This document shows, piece after piece, positions 34,332 through 41,570 of a stretch of 64,000 nucleotides of DNA. Location of the stretch: positions 1 through 64,000 of the forward strand of contig JBBRYP010000009.1 in assembly GCA_038237515.1 (NCBI GenBank). Reading direction: 5' to 3'. Position numbers and translations under genes: made by a program. The notes beneath the pieces are model-generated. The model saw only the letters and a program-made list of their open reading frames with translations. It did no database searches and was not told the origin of the DNA. Position 1 is the first letter of the stretch; each line of letters opens with the position of its first letter. The DNA comes from JBBQDZ01 sp038237515. Lineage in GTDB: Bacteria; Actinomycetota; Thermoleophilia; Gaiellales; Gaiellaceae.

Positions 34332-35239
34332 CGGAGCGATACCCGCTGCATCCGCTCCGCCCCTCCGAGTGTGAGCTCGATCACGGAGGCGACGGCCTGC
34401 TCCATGTCGCCATTCTCCACGACCGGGACCCCGCTCCGCCCCGCGCGCTCGACGAGGTAGTCCTGGACGCGGCGGATGTCGTCGATCGCGTCGAGGTACT
34501 TCTCGACCGGCCGCAGGCCCTCGGAGGTCGCGTCACGCACCCAGAAGTGGCTCGCATGCACGTCCTCGTGCCGCACCGTCAGCAGCGCATGGACGAACAG
34601 GGCGCCGCCCACATCGGTCGGGAGGAGCCCCGGAACCAGGTGCACCCCCTCGAGGATCATCGACCATCCCTCGCGGAGCGCCCGATCGATCGCCGCCCGG
34701 ACGCCGACCAGGACGTAGCGGGTCTGGTCGAGGAAGCCGCGGAGGACGGCGTCGGCGCCGTCGTCGGCGTCGACGGCCGAGCCCGCCTCGAAGCTCGAGT
34801 AGTGGATCGACGGCATGAAGTCGCGCGAGAAGAAGGCCCTCATCGTCTCGCGCACGAAGTCGGTCGAGGTAACGCGCGTGATGCCGAGCCGGTGCGCGGC
34901 CTCGGTCGCGACCGTCGACTTGCCGGTGCCGGTCGCGCCTCCGATCAGGACGATGATCGGCAGATCCAGCTGCTGGAGCTCGCCGTAGCGGCGCAAACGT
35001 GAGACTGCCCTCTCCCCGTCGATCGCCCCGAGGGTTTCGATCGCCAGCTCGTGTAGGCGCTCGAGGTCGACCGCCGCCTCGCACCGATCGGCCAAGTCGA
35101 GCTCGACGCGGCGAGCCAGCGCGTAGGCGCGGTCGGCGGGCACTCCGCCCCCCATCAGCGCTCGTGCCATCAACCCCTTCGAGTAAGGCAGACCGTCCTC
35201 GCCGCCCAGCGGGTACGGCCGTCGACGCGGCTCGGTCAC
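34328..35239 (-). CDS. 2-phosphoglycerate kinase
   Basis: This 303-residue enzyme matches archaeal-type 2-phosphoglycerate kinases, which make 2,3-bisphosphoglycerate, the precursor of cyclic 2,3-diphosphoglycerate. An N-terminal ATP-cone-like region (YPLGGEDGLPYSKGLMARALMGGGVPADRAYALARRVE) is followed by a P-loop kinase domain: IIVLIGGATGTGKSTVATEAA, STDFVRETMRAF and MILEGVHLVPG. The GTG at 35239 overlaps the cDPG synthetase stop as GTGA, and its own stop overlaps the GlpX-like start in the same way. Confidence 0.88.
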   Translation of the reverse strand: MTEPRRRPYPLGGEDGLPYSKGLMARALMGGGVPADRAYALARRVELDLADRCEAAVDLERLHELAIETLGAIDGERAVSRLRRYGELQQLDLPIIVLIGGATGTGKSTVATEAAHRLGITRVTSTDFVRETMRAFFSRDFMPSIHYSSFEAGSAVDADDGADAVLRGFLDQTRYVLVGVRAAIDRALREGWSMILEGVHLVPGLLPTDVGGALFVHALLTVRHEDVHASHFWVRDATSEGLRPVEKYLDAIDDIRRVQDYLVERAGRSGVPVVENGDMEQAVASVIELTLGGAERMQRVSLR

Positions 35240-36450
35240 GGTGCCACCGCCGCCGCGGTTACTCCGTCGGCCAGCGCGGCGAGCCGCATCTCGAGCTCAG
35301 GCCCCCCGTCGCGCGGAAGGACGTCGTTCCCCGCGAAGACGACCTCCACGCACCGCTCCGCCGCCACCTCGCAGACCACGTCGATCGCCGCCGCCTTGAC
35401 CTCCACGAGGTACACCTCGGCATCGACCCTCGCAAGATCCCGGCGCAGCGCCGGCCGGTCGGCGAGGTTGCGCGAGACGAGCACGATCTGGGCGTCGAGA
35501 TGCTCGACGGGAGCGGGTCCGGTGGTGAAGACGGCGACGCGTCGGCCATCGAGCGGCTGCTCGGGACGGAGCCGCAGCGTGATCGGCACGACCGGAACGT
35601 CCTTCAGGCGCCGGATCGGCTCGGAGGCGCTCCCGCCGGTGAGGAGGACGAGGTCGGACATGAGCACCCGGTAGGCATTCAGGAACGAGACAGCGTCCTC
35701 GGCATCGCGCGCCACGAGCACGCGGCGATCGGTGGCGACCGGAGGAAGGGCGGCGCCGCTCCCGTCGAAGAGCAGAACCTCCGGGTCGAGCGTCAGAGCG
35801 AGGTCGATCCCGGCGGGGACGTTGGAGGTGGTGGTAGCTCCTGAGAGGCCACCGCCGCAGCGCCTGCAGCCGACCGTCGGGACACCCACGAGTGCGGCCG
35901 TCTCCAGGTAATCGGAGGCGGCGTGGGCCCCGCTGCGCGAGAGCTCGAGCAGCCCTTGAGGGCTCGGCGGCTCCACGCAGAGCTCGGGCTCGGCAGGACC
36001 TCCTCGCCCCATGGAGACGACCACGACGCGGCCTCGCCGCGCGAGCATGCGGGCGAGGTGGCCGGTAACGGCCGTCTTGCCGACTCGCTTGCCCGTCCCG
36101 ACGACGCTGATCGACGGCCGTGGGCAGGGCTCGAGCGCTGGCGGGTCGAAACGGAAGTCGGCGCCCGCGTAGGGAATCCCGTGGGCGAGCACCCGGCTCG
36201 CGAGGCGCAGCCGCTCTCGCGGGCCGAGCACCGGCTCGTCGGAAAGGTCGATGACGAGCTCGGGCTCGTGGTCAGTCAGCGCCTGCTCGAGATCGTGCGC
36301 CAGCGGCACCCCGTACGCGCCGTCGCCGCGGAGCTTCTCGATTCCCCCGACGAGGAGCGCACCCACGACCTCGTAGGGAAGCTCGTCCAGGGCGTCCCGG
36401 ACGACAGACGGGTAGTGCTCGCCGTCTACGATCGCAAGGACGCGCGTCAT
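35236..36450 (-). CDS. Cyclic 2,3-diphosphoglycerate synthetase
   Basis: The 404-residue protein begins RVLAIVDGEHYPSVVRDALDELPYEVVGALLVGG and carries the P-loop VVGTGKRVGKTAVTGHLARML, both typical of cDPG synthetase. That enzyme closes 2,3-bisphosphoglycerate with ATP into the cyclic thermoprotectant known from methanogens. It is somewhat shorter than archaeal enzymes. The ATG at 36450 overlaps the metallophosphatase stop as ATGA; the frame upstream of it is not coding. Next to 2-phosphoglycerate kinase it gives both steps from 2-phosphoglycerate to cDPG. Confidence 0.88.
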   Translation of the reverse strand: MTRVLAIVDGEHYPSVVRDALDELPYEVVGALLVGGIEKLRGDGAYGVPLAHDLEQALTDHEPELVIDLSDEPVLGPRERLRLASRVLAHGIPYAGADFRFDPPALEPCPRPSISVVGTGKRVGKTAVTGHLARMLARRGRVVVVSMGRGGPAEPELCVEPPSPQGLLELSRSGAHAASDYLETAALVGVPTVGCRRCGGGLSGATTTSNVPAGIDLALTLDPEVLLFDGSGAALPPVATDRRVLVARDAEDAVSFLNAYRVLMSDLVLLTGGSASEPIRRLKDVPVVPITLRLRPEQPLDGRRVAVFTTGPAPVEHLDAQIVLVSRNLADRPALRRDLARVDAEVYLVEVKAAAIDVVCEVAAERCVEVVFAGNDVLPRDGGPELEMRLAALADGVTAAAVAP

Positions 36451-37253
36451 GAGCGGGTGGTGACTTCGTTCTCGATCCGGCCCGTGTACTTCTCGTAGGC
36501 GAGGGTCTCCGTCGAGAACTGGATGATCCGCTCCTGACCGTGGAACGGATACTTGCGCCAGACGTCGACGTGCGAGTCGACGATCTCGACGATGTTGTAG
36601 CAGGGCCGCGTGTTGCCCCGGAGGCGCGACGACGACACCGTCCCGGTGTTGACGATGAAGAGGTTCTCGAGCCGCCACGCGTACGGGACGTGCTTGTGCC
36701 CGCACAGCACAAGGTCGACGCCCGCGCGCTGGAGGCACTCGATCGCGTCCCCCGCGTCGTAGACGACGTTGCGCTCGCGCCCCGTTCCCGGAACGGGAAG
36801 CAGGTGGTGGTGGAGCACGAAGACGCGCAGCTCGGAGTCGTCCGCGAACTGCTCCTCGATCCACCTGTAGCGCCCGCGCCCGATCTGGCCCTCGTCGAGG
36901 TCGGGCTGCGTGGAGTCCGCGGCGACGACCGTGACGCCCCCCTTCCGGACGACGGGGTTGCGCTCACCGAACAGCTCCTCGAAGTGAAGGTAGCCGACGT
37001 TGCGCGAGTCGTGGTTGCCGGGGATGACGACGAGCGTGTCGCACTGGAGGCGGTCGAGGTAGCTCTTCGCCTCGGCGTACTCGGGCTTGAAGCCGAACGT
37101 CGTGAGATCGCCCGAGCACACGACGATCTCCGGGCCGAGCTCGTTGATCTCGCTGATCGCCCGCTCGAGCAGTGCAGGAACGAAGTGCGGGCCGCCGCAA
37201 TGGAGGTCCGAGATGTGGGCGATCGTGAAGGCACCGCTGCGGCGGGCGGGCAT
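36447..37253 (-). CDS. Calcineurin-like metallophosphoesterase
   Basis: The 268-residue enzyme has all dinuclear-metal motifs: FTIAHISDLHCGG, VVCSGDLTT, IPGNHDSRN, VLHHHLL and CGHKHVPYAW. The ATG at 37253 is chosen over the longer frame because TACACT lies seven bases upstream and the metallophosphatase fold starts just after it. It is the first gene of the four-gene cDPG operon. A role in hydrolysing cDPG or another cyclic or pyrophosphate ester is a fair inference, but the substrate is not shown by sequence. Confidence 0.9.
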   Translation of the reverse strand: MPARRSGAFTIAHISDLHCGGPHFVPALLERAISEINELGPEIVVCSGDLTTFGFKPEYAEAKSYLDRLQCDTLVVIPGNHDSRNVGYLHFEELFGERNPVVRKGGVTVVAADSTQPDLDEGQIGRGRYRWIEEQFADDSELRVFVLHHHLLPVPGTGRERNVVYDAGDAIECLQRAGVDLVLCGHKHVPYAWRLENLFIVNTGTVSSSRLRGNTRPCYNIVEIVDSHVDVWRKYPFHGQERIIQFSTETLAYEKYTGRIENEVTTRS

Positions 37254-37260
37254 GCCGCGA

Positions 37261-37266
37261 AGTGTA
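37261..37266 (-). promoter_or_regulatory. Leaderless -10 box of the cDPG operon
   Basis: TACACT, seven bases, then the ATG at 37253. Confidence 0.55.
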
Positions 37267-37307
37267 GAGCCGGGCGACGGTGGGGTTTCGGCGTCCGGCG
37301 CGCGAGC

Positions 37308-37313
37308 TACGCT
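37308..37313 (+). promoter_or_regulatory. -10 box of nuclease-like gene/hpt
   Basis: TACGCT, eight bases, then the GTG at 37322. Confidence 0.45.
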
Positions 37314-37321
37314 GTGGTTAC

Positions 37322-37690
37322 GTGGAGCTGGAAATGCCGGTTTTCCAGGCGTATCGCGGGTGCGAGCCACCCCGCTTCGCCAACGAGGCGGAACTCGAGT
37401 GCGCGAAGATCCTCGACTACCACGGCGTGCCGTGGGCCTACGAGCCTCGGACGTTCGTGCTGGAGGAGGGCCCCGACGGGCGAGTCGCCGAGGCCTTCAC
37501 CCCCGACTTCTACCTTCCGGAGCAGGACCTCTACCTCGAGGTGACCGTGATGAAGCAGTCGCTCGTGACGCGCAAGAACCGGAAGTTGCGCAAGCTCCGG
37601 GAACGGTATCCCGAGGTTCGCGCCAAGCTCTTCTACAAACGCGACATCGAGCGCCTGGCGCAGCGATACCACCTCGATCTGGCGTCATAG
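37322..37690 (+). CDS. Putative PD-(D/E)XK-like nuclease domain protein
   Basis: This 122-residue protein begins FQAYRGCEPPRFANEAELECAKILDYHGVPWAYEPRTF and contains FTPDFYLPEQDLYLEVTVMK, then a basic helix RKNRKLRKLRERYP. The order of a conserved Glu helix, then PDF, then EVT..K is that of small VSR/PD-(D/E)XK endonuclease folds, where the Asp and Glu bind metal. The exact catalytic Lys is uncertain. The GTG at 37322 fits the -10 box eight bases upstream. Its TAG stop overlaps the apparent start of hpt, so the two are coupled. Confidence 0.65.
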   Translation: MELEMPVFQAYRGCEPPRFANEAELECAKILDYHGVPWAYEPRTFVLEEGPDGRVAEAFTPDFYLPEQDLYLEVTVMKQSLVTRKNRKLRKLRERYPEVRAKLFYKRDIERLAQRYHLDLAS

Positions 37691-38247
37691 AGCGCGACGT
37701 TCGCGTCGGCGAGGTCTACCTGTCGGGTGCGGCGATCCACTCGCGCGTCCAGGAGCTCGGCGGGCAGCTTGCTACCGACTACGCAGGCCGGGAGCCGATC
37801 CTCGTCGCGACGCTGAAAACGAGCTTCATCTTCCTTGCCGATCTGTCCCGCGCGACTCCCATCCCTCACGCCGTCGACTTCGTCGAACTCGCGGGCTACG
37901 GCGGCGCCGCGATGGGAGGGCATGCGGCGATCCGGTTCCTCAAGGATCTGGACACCGAGATAGCCGGCCGCGACGTCGTCCTCGTCGAGGACATCGTCGA
38001 CACGGGACTCACCCTCAACTACCTCGACCGGATGTTCCGCCTGCGCGCCCCACGCTCCCTCGCGGCCGTCACGCTCCTCGACCGACCCTACCGCCGCCTC
38101 GTCGACGAGCTCCCGGTGCAGTACGTGGGCTTCACCGTGCCCGACGAGTTCTTCGTCGGCTACGGCTTCGACCTCGACGAGCGCTACCGGAATCTGCCCG
38201 ACCTGCACTACGCGCACCCGAACGGCGCCGGACTCGCCGAAAGTTAG
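37687..38247 (+). CDS. hpt: Hypoxanthine phosphoribosyltransferase
   Basis: The protein (about 186 residues) salvages hypoxanthine or guanine with PRPP. The PRPP-binding motif is DVVLVEDIVDTGLTL. The N-terminal IERDVRVGEVYLSGAAIHSRVQELGGQL and the C-terminal VPDEFFVGYGFDLDERYRNLPDL are standard. No ATG, GTG or TTG lies at the expected start: the codons are GTC ATA GAG, with the preceding gene's TAG overlapping ATA. The next in-frame ATG would remove the first third. An ATA or GTC start, coupled to the upstream stop, seems required. The DtxR-type box of mntH overlaps the stop codon. Confidence 0.9.
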   Translation: MERDVRVGEVYLSGAAIHSRVQELGGQLATDYAGREPILVATLKTSFIFLADLSRATPIPHAVDFVELAGYGGAAMGGHAAIRFLKDLDTEIAGRDVVLVEDIVDTGLTLNYLDRMFRLRAPRSLAAVTLLDRPYRRLVDELPVQYVGFTVPDEFFVGYGFDLDERYRNLPDLHYAHPNGAGLAES

Positions 38248-38257
38248 GCGAACCTAA
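38244..38257 (+). promoter_or_regulatory. DtxR/MntR-type operator ahead of mntH
   Basis: TTAGG CGAA CCTAA is an interrupted palindrome that extends imperfectly outward (AG...GT). It matches the arms of the DtxR/IdeR/MntR consensus (TTAGGTTAGCCTAACCTAA type). It overlaps the expected -35 position of the TACACT promoter at 38269, so a metal-loaded repressor would block mntH transcription. Confidence 0.65.
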
Positions 38258-38268
38258 GTTTTCGGGGT

Positions 38269-38274
38269 TACACT
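38269..38274 (+). promoter_or_regulatory. -10 box of mntH
   Basis: TACACT lies 14 bases before the ATG at 38289, and AGGA at 38278-38281 provides a ribosome site. The operator lies just upstream. Confidence 0.5.
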
Positions 38275-38288
38275 GCCAGGAAGACGTG

Positions 38289-39566
38289 ATGGGGACGCGG
38301 ATAGACGCTCTGCCGCGCCCACCGGGCGCGGGCGAGCTGGTTCTACGGGGGCAGCAGCGACGCCTTCGCCTCCTTCCGTTCCTAGGCCCTGCGTTCATCG
38401 CCTGCGTCGCGTACATCGATCCGGGCAACTTCGCGACCAACATCGCCGGGGGCTCGAAGTTCGGGTACACGCTCGTGTGGGTGATCGTCGCCGCCAACCT
38501 GATGGCGATGCTCATCCAGTTGCTTTCGGCGAAGCTCGGCATCGCCACCGGGCAGAACCTGCCCGAGCTCTGCCGCGAGCGCTTCTCGACGCGGACGGCG
38601 ATGGGTCTCTGGGTTCAGGCGGAGCTCATCGCGATGGCCACCGACCTCGCCGAGTTCCTCGGGGCCGCGCTCGGGTTCCATCTGCTCCTCGGGATCCCGC
38701 TGTTCGCGGCCGCCGTCATCACCGGCGTCGCGGCCTTCGCGATCCTTGCGCTGCAGCGCTTCGGCTTCCGGCCGTTCGAGGCGGTCATCGCTGGGATCGT
38801 CGGGGTCGTCGGCGTCTCCTACGTCGCAGAGCTCTTCTACGCGAAGCCGCCCTATGCCACCGTCGCGAAGCACGCGTTCGTGCCGGAGTTCAGAGGCCAG
38901 GAGTCGGTGCTGCTCGCGGTCGGGATCCTCGGCGCGACGATCATGCCGCACGTCATCTACCTCCACTCCGCTTTGATGCAGAACCGCGTGGTGCCGGAGA
39001 ACGACCAGGAGGCGCGGCGGCTGATGCGCTACACGAGGGTCGACGTGGCGATCGCCATGTCGCTCGCGGGCTTGATCAACGTCGCCATGCTCGTAGTGGC
39101 GGCCAGCGTCTTCTACAAGTCGGGCTTCCTCCACGTCGACTCGCTCGAGGGCGCCCACCGCACGCTCCAGCGTCTCCTCGGCGGCAGCGCCAAGACCCTG
39201 TTCGCGCTCGCCCTCGTCGGGTCGGGCCTCTCCAGCTCGACGGTCGGAACGATGGCCGGGCAGGTGGTCATGCAGGGCTTCATCCGGCGCAAGATCCCGG
39301 TGTTCGTCCGTCGCCTGGTGACGATGCTACCGGCGTTCGTCGTCATCGGGATTGGCGTCGACCCCTCGCGGACGCTCGTCCTCAGCCAGGTCGTCCTCTC
39401 CTTCGGGATCCCGTTTGCGCTGATCCCGCTCGTCCTCTTCACCTCGCGGAGGGACGTCATGGGCGCCCTGGCGAACCACCGCCTGACGACGGCGGTCGCA
39501 GTCGTGGTCGCGGCACTGATCTGCGCGCTCAACGTGTTTCTGCTCGCGCAGACGTTCGGGCTGTAG
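38289..39566 (+). CDS. mntH: NRAMP-family divalent metal (Mn2+/Fe2+) transporter
   Basis: The 425-residue membrane protein has about eleven helices. The NRAMP metal site is seen in helix 1 (YIDPGNFATNIAGGS) and helix 6 (GATIMPHVIYLHSALMQ, with Met-Pro-His). It imports manganese or iron with protons. The ATG at 38289 is preferred to the overlapping GTG at 38286 because AGGA is at seven bases. The upstream DtxR-type box implies repression when metal is plentiful. It is the last plus-strand gene before the repeat element at 39.6-39.8 kb. Confidence 0.95.
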   Translation: MGTRIDALPRPPGAGELVLRGQQRRLRLLPFLGPAFIACVAYIDPGNFATNIAGGSKFGYTLVWVIVAANLMAMLIQLLSAKLGIATGQNLPELCRERFSTRTAMGLWVQAELIAMATDLAEFLGAALGFHLLLGIPLFAAAVITGVAAFAILALQRFGFRPFEAVIAGIVGVVGVSYVAELFYAKPPYATVAKHAFVPEFRGQESVLLAVGILGATIMPHVIYLHSALMQNRVVPENDQEARRLMRYTRVDVAIAMSLAGLINVAMLVVAASVFYKSGFLHVDSLEGAHRTLQRLLGGSAKTLFALALVGSGLSSSTVGTMAGQVVMQGFIRRKIPVFVRRLVTMLPAFVVIGIGVDPSRTLVLSQVVLSFGIPFALIPLVLFTSRRDVMGALANHRLTTAVAVVVAALICALNVFLLAQTFGL

Positions 39567-39639
39567 CCGCTTCGCCTCCGGGTGTCCCGTGCGCCGAGTG
39601 CGGCTACCGAGGCCACTGAGTCCGACGACGGCGAGGCGG

Positions 39640-39844
39640 GCGAGGTAAAGAACCTCCTCGGCGTTGAAGGACCAGTCATTGGTGTGCATGAGCCGGTAGG
39701 CGAGTGCATGTGCACGGAGGGGGCGAAGGGGGGAACTCCGTTCCCCTCTTGGAGCGGAGGCGAAGCTGCAGCGATAACTCCAACATCCCGTATGGCAGCC
39801 GGGGGTCTCGGGGGGCGCGAGCCCCCCGGAAAGCGAGGCGCCTA
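39640..39844 (+). repeat. Three-hairpin dispersed repeat, copy A
   Basis: A non-coding element that recurs at 44.7 kb and 59.4 kb. Hairpin 1 is at 39726-39750 (11-bp stem AAGGGGGGAAC with one G-U pair, 3-base loop). Hairpin 2 is GGCGAAGCT at 39759-39767. Hairpin 3 is at 39809-39828 (CGGGGGGC stem, GCGA loop). A 5' part (AAGAACCTC...GAGCCGG.AGGCGAGTGCA) also matches the other copies. The 3' tail found in the other copies is cut short, and the element abuts the stop codon of the M23 peptidase gene. Confidence 0.75.
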
Positions 39845-41041
39845 CAAATAGCCCAGCGGATCCACAGCCGACCCGTTGATGCGCACCTCGAAGTGGAGGT
39901 GGGGCCCGAAGCAGTGGCCTGTGCAGCCGACATAGCCGAGAACCTGGCCTTGAGAGACCTGCTGGCCGCTCGAGACGGCGAGGGCGGACTGGTGGCCGTA
40001 GGCGGTCGAGATGCCGCCGCCGTGGTCGACCACGACCAGGTTGCCGTAGCCCCCGAGCCAGCCTGCGTAGACGACGGCGCCGGACGCGGCCGAGTGGATC
40101 GGGGTGCCGTACCCGACGCCGATGTCGATGCCCTCGTGCATGCGACCCCAGCGCCAGCCGAAGGGGCTCGTGATCGGGCCGTTCACCGGCCAGATCAGTC
40201 CGGCAGCGGACGGCGGCGCGGACGAGGGAGCCGAAGACGGTGGTGCCGAAGCCTCGGCTGCACGGATCTTTGCCGCGAGCTGGGCGCTCACCCTGGAGAG
40301 CGACTCCGCCTCGGCGACCTCCTCCCGCTCGGCCTTCGTCAGCCCGGCCAGGGCGCCCTGCTTGCGCTCGCGCTCACGGGCGACGGCGTACTCGCCGGCC
40401 AGCAGCCGGTCGCGCACCTCCCGCACCTGCGCCGTTCGCGCCTCGATGACGCGGGTGGCGGAAGCGACGCCGACGCGCGTACGCCTCGTCGTGAGCCGAG
40501 CGATGCGCGCGTCGTCGCGCGCCTGCTCCACCTCGCGCGCGATCTGCTTGTCCCCCTGTGTCACCAGGCGCAAGAACTCGAGGTCGTCGATCAGCTGCGA
40601 GAGGCTGCGCGCGGAGATCAGCACGCCGAGGGTGCCGACCTCGTCGCCTTCGTACAACTCGATCAGCCGTCGGTCGAGCCGCGCGAGCGCCACCGCGTAT
40701 TCACGCCGCAGGAACCCGAGACGCTGCGTCTGGAGCTCGAAGAGCGCCGTCAGGTGGGCGAGACGCTCTTGGTGGAGCTCGAGGTCCTGCTCGAGCGGCG
40801 CCAGCCGCGCCTGCGCGCCTCCCACCGCGCCCTCGAATCTGCGAATGCGCGTCGTCACGGCCGCGATTTCGCCCTTCAACGTCGATTCGCGCGCCTGAAG
40901 CGCGGCGATCTTGTCGTGGACGCGCGCGAGCTGCGCGTCGACGTCCACCTTCCGCTGGGAGGGATTCGTCCCGGCGGCGGGAGCGGCGGCAGCGACGACC
41001 GCCAGCACGGCAAGGAGAAGCGAACGGCGCACCCTGACCAC
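39842..41041 (-). CDS. Secreted M23 metallopeptidase with coiled coil (murein hydrolase activator-like)
   Basis: In about 399 residues it has a signal peptide (RRSLLLAVLAVVAAAAPAAG), a long coiled coil (AQLARVHDKIAALQARESTLKGEI to about residue 250), a Ser/Pro/Ala linker and an LytM/M23 domain. The domain has GWRWGRMHEGIDIGVGYGTPIHSA, with the zinc ligands H and D, then HGGGISTAYGH and FGPHLHFEVRING. All zinc residues are present, so it may cut peptidoglycan cross-links, as EnvC/PcsB-like proteins regulate. The GTG at 41041 or 41032 is the start. It is the last gene of the ccm operon and ends exactly at repeat copy A. Confidence 0.88.
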   Translation of the reverse strand: MVRVRRSLLLAVLAVVAAAAPAAGTNPSQRKVDVDAQLARVHDKIAALQARESTLKGEIAAVTTRIRRFEGAVGGAQARLAPLEQDLELHQERLAHLTALFELQTQRLGFLRREYAVALARLDRRLIELYEGDEVGTLGVLISARSLSQLIDDLEFLRLVTQGDKQIAREVEQARDDARIARLTTRRTRVGVASATRVIEARTAQVREVRDRLLAGEYAVARERERKQGALAGLTKAEREEVAEAESLSRVSAQLAAKIRAAEASAPPSSAPSSAPPSAAGLIWPVNGPITSPFGWRWGRMHEGIDIGVGYGTPIHSAASGAVVYAGWLGGYGNLVVVDHGGGISTAYGHQSALAVSSGQQVSQGQVLGYVGCTGHCFGPHLHFEVRINGSAVDPLGYL

Positions 41042-41078
41042 GATTTCGGCGGCCGGGACAGCGTCCCTGCCGCGGGTG

Positions 41079-41570
41079 CTACTCCGCCTGCGGGATCCCG
41101 GGCGCCGGCGCCGGGGGCGTCGCGGGCGGTGGGTACGGCTCGGGAATGTCGGGCTGCTGCGGCGGCTCGTGCGGGACCGGCGTCGGCTCGGGCACGATCG
41201 CCGGCTCCGGAGGCGTCGAGGGCGGCGGGTACGGCTCGGACATGTCGGCCGAACCGTACACGCCTCGGCCCGCGCGGGGCTCGAGCGCGGCCAGCGCACC
41301 GGCCGCGGCGCGCCGGAGCGGCGTCACGAGCACGCGGTAATCCTCGTCGGAGATCTTCCCCGTCCGCTGGTCGAACTCGAGCTCCTTCAGCGCTGCGAGC
41401 GCGCGGTCCCGCTCCTCCGCGAGCGCGAGCTGACGCTGCTCCAGCGGCCCCGGGTCGTCGAGCAGGTCGGCGTCGCGGCGAAGGGCCGGCTCGCGCAGAA
41501 AAGGCCGGGCGACGAACAGAACGACTAGGACAGCCAGGACGGCTGCAAGCGCCAGAGCAGCCGCCGTCAC
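41079..41570 (-). CDS. CcmI-like membrane protein
   Basis: The 163-residue protein begins with one hydrophobic helix (TAAALALAAVLAVLVVLFVARPF). A charged helical segment follows (LALAEERDRALAALKELEFDQRTGKISDEDYRVL), which is the hallmark of CcmI/CycH N-terminal domains, and then a Pro-rich tail. It is too short for the TPR half of CcmI. The GTG at 41570 overlaps the ccmF stop as GTGA. It probably helps present apocytochrome to CcmF. Confidence 0.75.
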   Translation of the reverse strand: MTAAALALAAVLAVLVVLFVARPFLREPALRRDADLLDDPGPLEQRQLALAEERDRALAALKELEFDQRTGKISDEDYRVLVTPLRRAAAGALAALEPRAGRGVYGSADMSEPYPPPSTPPEPAIVPEPTPVPHEPPQQPDIPEPYPPPATPPAPAPGIPQAE

